Shown here: piece after piece, positions 62,454 through 64,000 of the stretch | How positions within the stretch are numbered: the first letter of the stretch is position 1 | How the letters are laid out: every line of letters begins with the position of its first letter | Source: Echinicola jeungdonensis | GTDB lineage: Bacteria; Bacteroidota; Bacteroidia; Cytophagales; Cyclobacteriaceae | Assembly (NCBI RefSeq): GCF_030409905.1 | Contig: NZ_JAUFQT010000001.1 | Coordinates: 1,262,001-1,326,000 of the forward strand | DNA: 64,000 nt | Direction of reading: 5' to 3' | Translations under genes and position numbers: made by a program | The notes under the pieces: generated by a model | Database searches by the model: none | The model's input: the letters and a program-made list of their open reading frames with translations, nothing else | Told to the model about the DNA's origin: nothing

Positions 62454-63767
62454 ATGCCAAATATAGTCGCCATTGTAGGAAGGCCCAATGTGGGCAAATC
62501 GACTTTTTTCAACCGTCTGGTGGAGGAAAGAAAAGCCATAGAAGATAATGTAAGTGGAGTTACCAGGGATAGGCATTATGGCCATGCCCAGTGGGGAGGA
62601 AAATACTTTTCTGTGATCGACACAGGCGGATATGTTACGGGTTCTGACGATGTATATGAAGCAGAAATCCGTAAGCAGGTCAGATTGGCAGTTGAAGAAG
62701 CTTCGGTTATTCTTTTCCTGGTGGATTGTATTGACGGACTCACCGACCTGGACAAGGAATTTGCCAATGAGCTGAGAACAACCAACAAGCCACTCTATAT
62801 TGTGGCCAACAAGGCCGATACCCAAGAAAAAATGTTGATGGCCAATGAATTTTATGAATTAGGATTAGGCCATAGCCGTATTTTCCCCATTGCAGCCGCA
62901 AGTGGAAGTGGAACTGGGGACCTATTAGATGAGGTGATTGACAACTTTGAAGATGTGGGCGAAGAAAACCCTGATTTGGGTATCCCAAAAATTGCCATCC
63001 TTGGAAGACCCAATGTGGGCAAATCTTCTTTTCTCAATGCCTTAATAGGTAAAGAAAGGTTTATTGTGACAGATGAAGCAGGGACCACCAGGGATGCCAT
63101 CAATACTCGTTACAAATTGTTTGGGAAGGATTTTATCATTACAGATACGGCTGGGGTAAGAAAAAAATCCAGGGTTAAAGAGGACATTGAGTTTTATTCT
63201 GTAATGCGTTCTATGAGAACATTGGAATCTGCAGATGTCCTGGTCATCATGGTGGATGCTTCCAGGGGCCTGGAAGCCCAGGATGTCAACCTGATCAGTT
63301 TGGGCATCAAAAACAACAAAGGTATTATGATCATGGTCAATAAATGGGATTTGATCGAAAAAGACCATAAGACCATGGACAAGTTTAAATCAGATATGCT
63401 GGAGCGATTAGGGGAAAACAAATGGGTTCCCATTATCTTCACATCTGTCCTGACCAAGCAAAGGATTTTCCAAGCCATTGAGCTGGCAGTTAAGGTCTAT
63501 GAAAACAAAACAACCAAAATCCCTACCTCCAAACTCAATGACAAATTGCTTCCGGAAATCGACCGGTATCCACCGCCAGCCTGGAAGGGAAAGTATATCA
63601 AAATCAAATATATCACCCAACTTCCAACCAAGAATCCGGCCTTTGCATTCTTCTGCAATTTGCCGCAATACCTAAAAGCACCTTATACCAGGTACCTGGA
63701 AAACAGGATCAGGGAACACTTTGATTTTCAAGGGGTTCCGGTAAAAATAGTTTATAAGAAAAAGTAA
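62454..63767 (+). CDS. der: GTPase Der (EngA)
   Basis: Der has two GTPase domains in tandem and helps assemble the 50S subunit. The 437-residue protein shows G1 GRPNVGKS in both domains (first at about residues 8-15, second near 180), DTGGYV and DTAGV as G3, NKAD and NKWD as G4, and a C-terminal KH-like domain (WKGKYIKIKYITQLPTKNP). Length is typical. It follows era by 18 bp, an arrangement shared with many bacteria. There is no clear terminator hairpin after it, only AT-rich sequence. Confidence 0.96.
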   Translation: MPNIVAIVGRPNVGKSTFFNRLVEERKAIEDNVSGVTRDRHYGHAQWGGKYFSVIDTGGYVTGSDDVYEAEIRKQVRLAVEEASVILFLVDCIDGLTDLDKEFANELRTTNKPLYIVANKADTQEKMLMANEFYELGLGHSRIFPIAAASGSGTGDLLDEVIDNFEDVGEENPDLGIPKIAILGRPNVGKSSFLNALIGKERFIVTDEAGTTRDAINTRYKLFGKDFIITDTAGVRKKSRVKEDIEFYSVMRSMRTLESADVLVIMVDASRGLEAQDVNLISLGIKNNKGIMIMVNKWDLIEKDHKTMDKFKSDMLERLGENKWVPIIFTSVLTKQRIFQAIELAVKVYENKTTKIPTSKLNDKLLPEIDRYPPPAWKGKYIKIKYITQLPTKNPAFAFFCNLPQYLKAPYTRYLENRIREHFDFQGVPVKIVYKKK

Positions 63768-63789
63768 AAAATTTATTTTTTAAAATTGC

Positions 63790-63819
63790 TTGACAATATT
63801 AATCCCGGGTGTATATTTG
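63790..63819 (+). promoter_or_regulatory. Bacteroidota-type promoter of the acidic lipoprotein gene
   Basis: TTG (63790-63792), a 19-nt spacer and TATATTTG (63812-63819) match the phylum's -33/-7 promoter exactly. It is the best promoter in the window, 26 bp before the ATG at 63846. Confidence 0.75.
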
Positions 63820-63845
63820 TGCACTTTATTTTAATATTCAAACAC

Positions 63846-64000
63846 ATGAAAAAAGTATTTACTTTATTCGCCCTAGCAGGTTTACTATTCACTGCATCTT
63901 GTGGCCACAAAGAAGTTCAGGAAACTGAAGAGACTGTAGAAATTCAGGTTGAAGAAGCTGAAGAAGTCATTGAGGAATCCGTAGAGGAACTTGAAGAAAC
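63846..64000 (+). CDS. Acidic lipoprotein (N-terminal part)
   Basis: The gene begins at an ATG and runs off the window, so only 51 residues are visible. A lipoprotein signal (MKKVFTLFALAGLLFTASC) ends in a lipobox Cys. The mature part is almost all Glu and Val (QETEETVEIQVEEAEEVIEESVEE), similar in style to the linker of the 51726 lipoprotein. It is probably an envelope lipoprotein; no domain can be named. Confidence 0.65.
   Translation, partial: MKKVFTLFALAGLLFTASCGHKEVQETEETVEIQVEEAEEVIEESVEELEE

Overview
The window looks like a chromosomal segment of a Bacteroidota bacterium of the Cytophagales type (probably Cyclobacteriaceae). The evidence is moderately low GC, secreted proteins that end in a type IX secretion (T9SS) sorting domain, the -7 element TAnnTTTG (in places with TTG 18-20 nt upstream) before many genes, weak Shine-Dalgarno signals, a sodium-pumping NADH dehydrogenase subunit (nqrF), bacillithiol synthesis (bshA), a DUF4834 protein and a CarB without its allosteric domain. 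The family-level placement is inferred from overall protein character, not from a marker-gene tree.

Layout. 0-10 kb: the end of a GH57 glycosidase, clpB, rlmN, a TetR-type regulator, a small outer-membrane barrel, and a leftward operon (membrane protein, mutL, two rhomboid proteases). 10-16 kb: a NagZ-like GH3/serine-hydrolase fusion, bshA, a fatty-acid hydroxylase and a frameshifted SDR-type epimerase. 16-26 kb: sucA, sucB and lpd (2-oxoglutarate dehydrogenase E1, E2, E3), interrupted by the remains of a small four-helix-bundle (S23-like) gene, then carB and a DUF4834 gene. 26-36 kb: a lipoprotein metalloprotease, a CstA-type transporter, an MscS channel, accD, a solitary nqrF, and a tight four-gene operon (arginase-fold protein, mini cytochrome b5, amino-sugar kinase, murQ). 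36-48 kb: two divergent, related T9SS surface proteins around a gene-poor 1.3 kb spacer, a first IS21-family element, a hybrid histidine kinase and a very AT-rich PAS sensor that lacks a kinase domain. 48-55 kb: recQ, an acyl-ACP desaturase, a beta-propeller lipoprotein, an M1 aminopeptidase and a UPF0158-like protein. 55-61.3 kb is a decay zone: a broken outer-membrane barrel gene, an initiator tRNA with a degenerate duplicate, and a second IS21-family element inserted into the last codons of a FISUMP lipoprotein gene that also carries an internal stop. 61.5-64 kb: era, der and the start of an acidic lipoprotein.

How the genes work together. SucA, SucB and Lpd form one TCA-cycle complex. The GH3 fusion, the amino-sugar kinase and MurQ make a plausible route for recovering peptidoglycan amino sugars. 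Era and Der are paired ribosome-assembly GTPases. The rest is mostly housekeeping. I found no CRISPR array, phage, retron, toxin-antitoxin pair or recognisable new defence system. The most informative observations are the IS21 insertion whose target duplication restores the original end of the interrupted gene, the decayed tRNA copy, and several enzymes that lack family-typical residues or domains.
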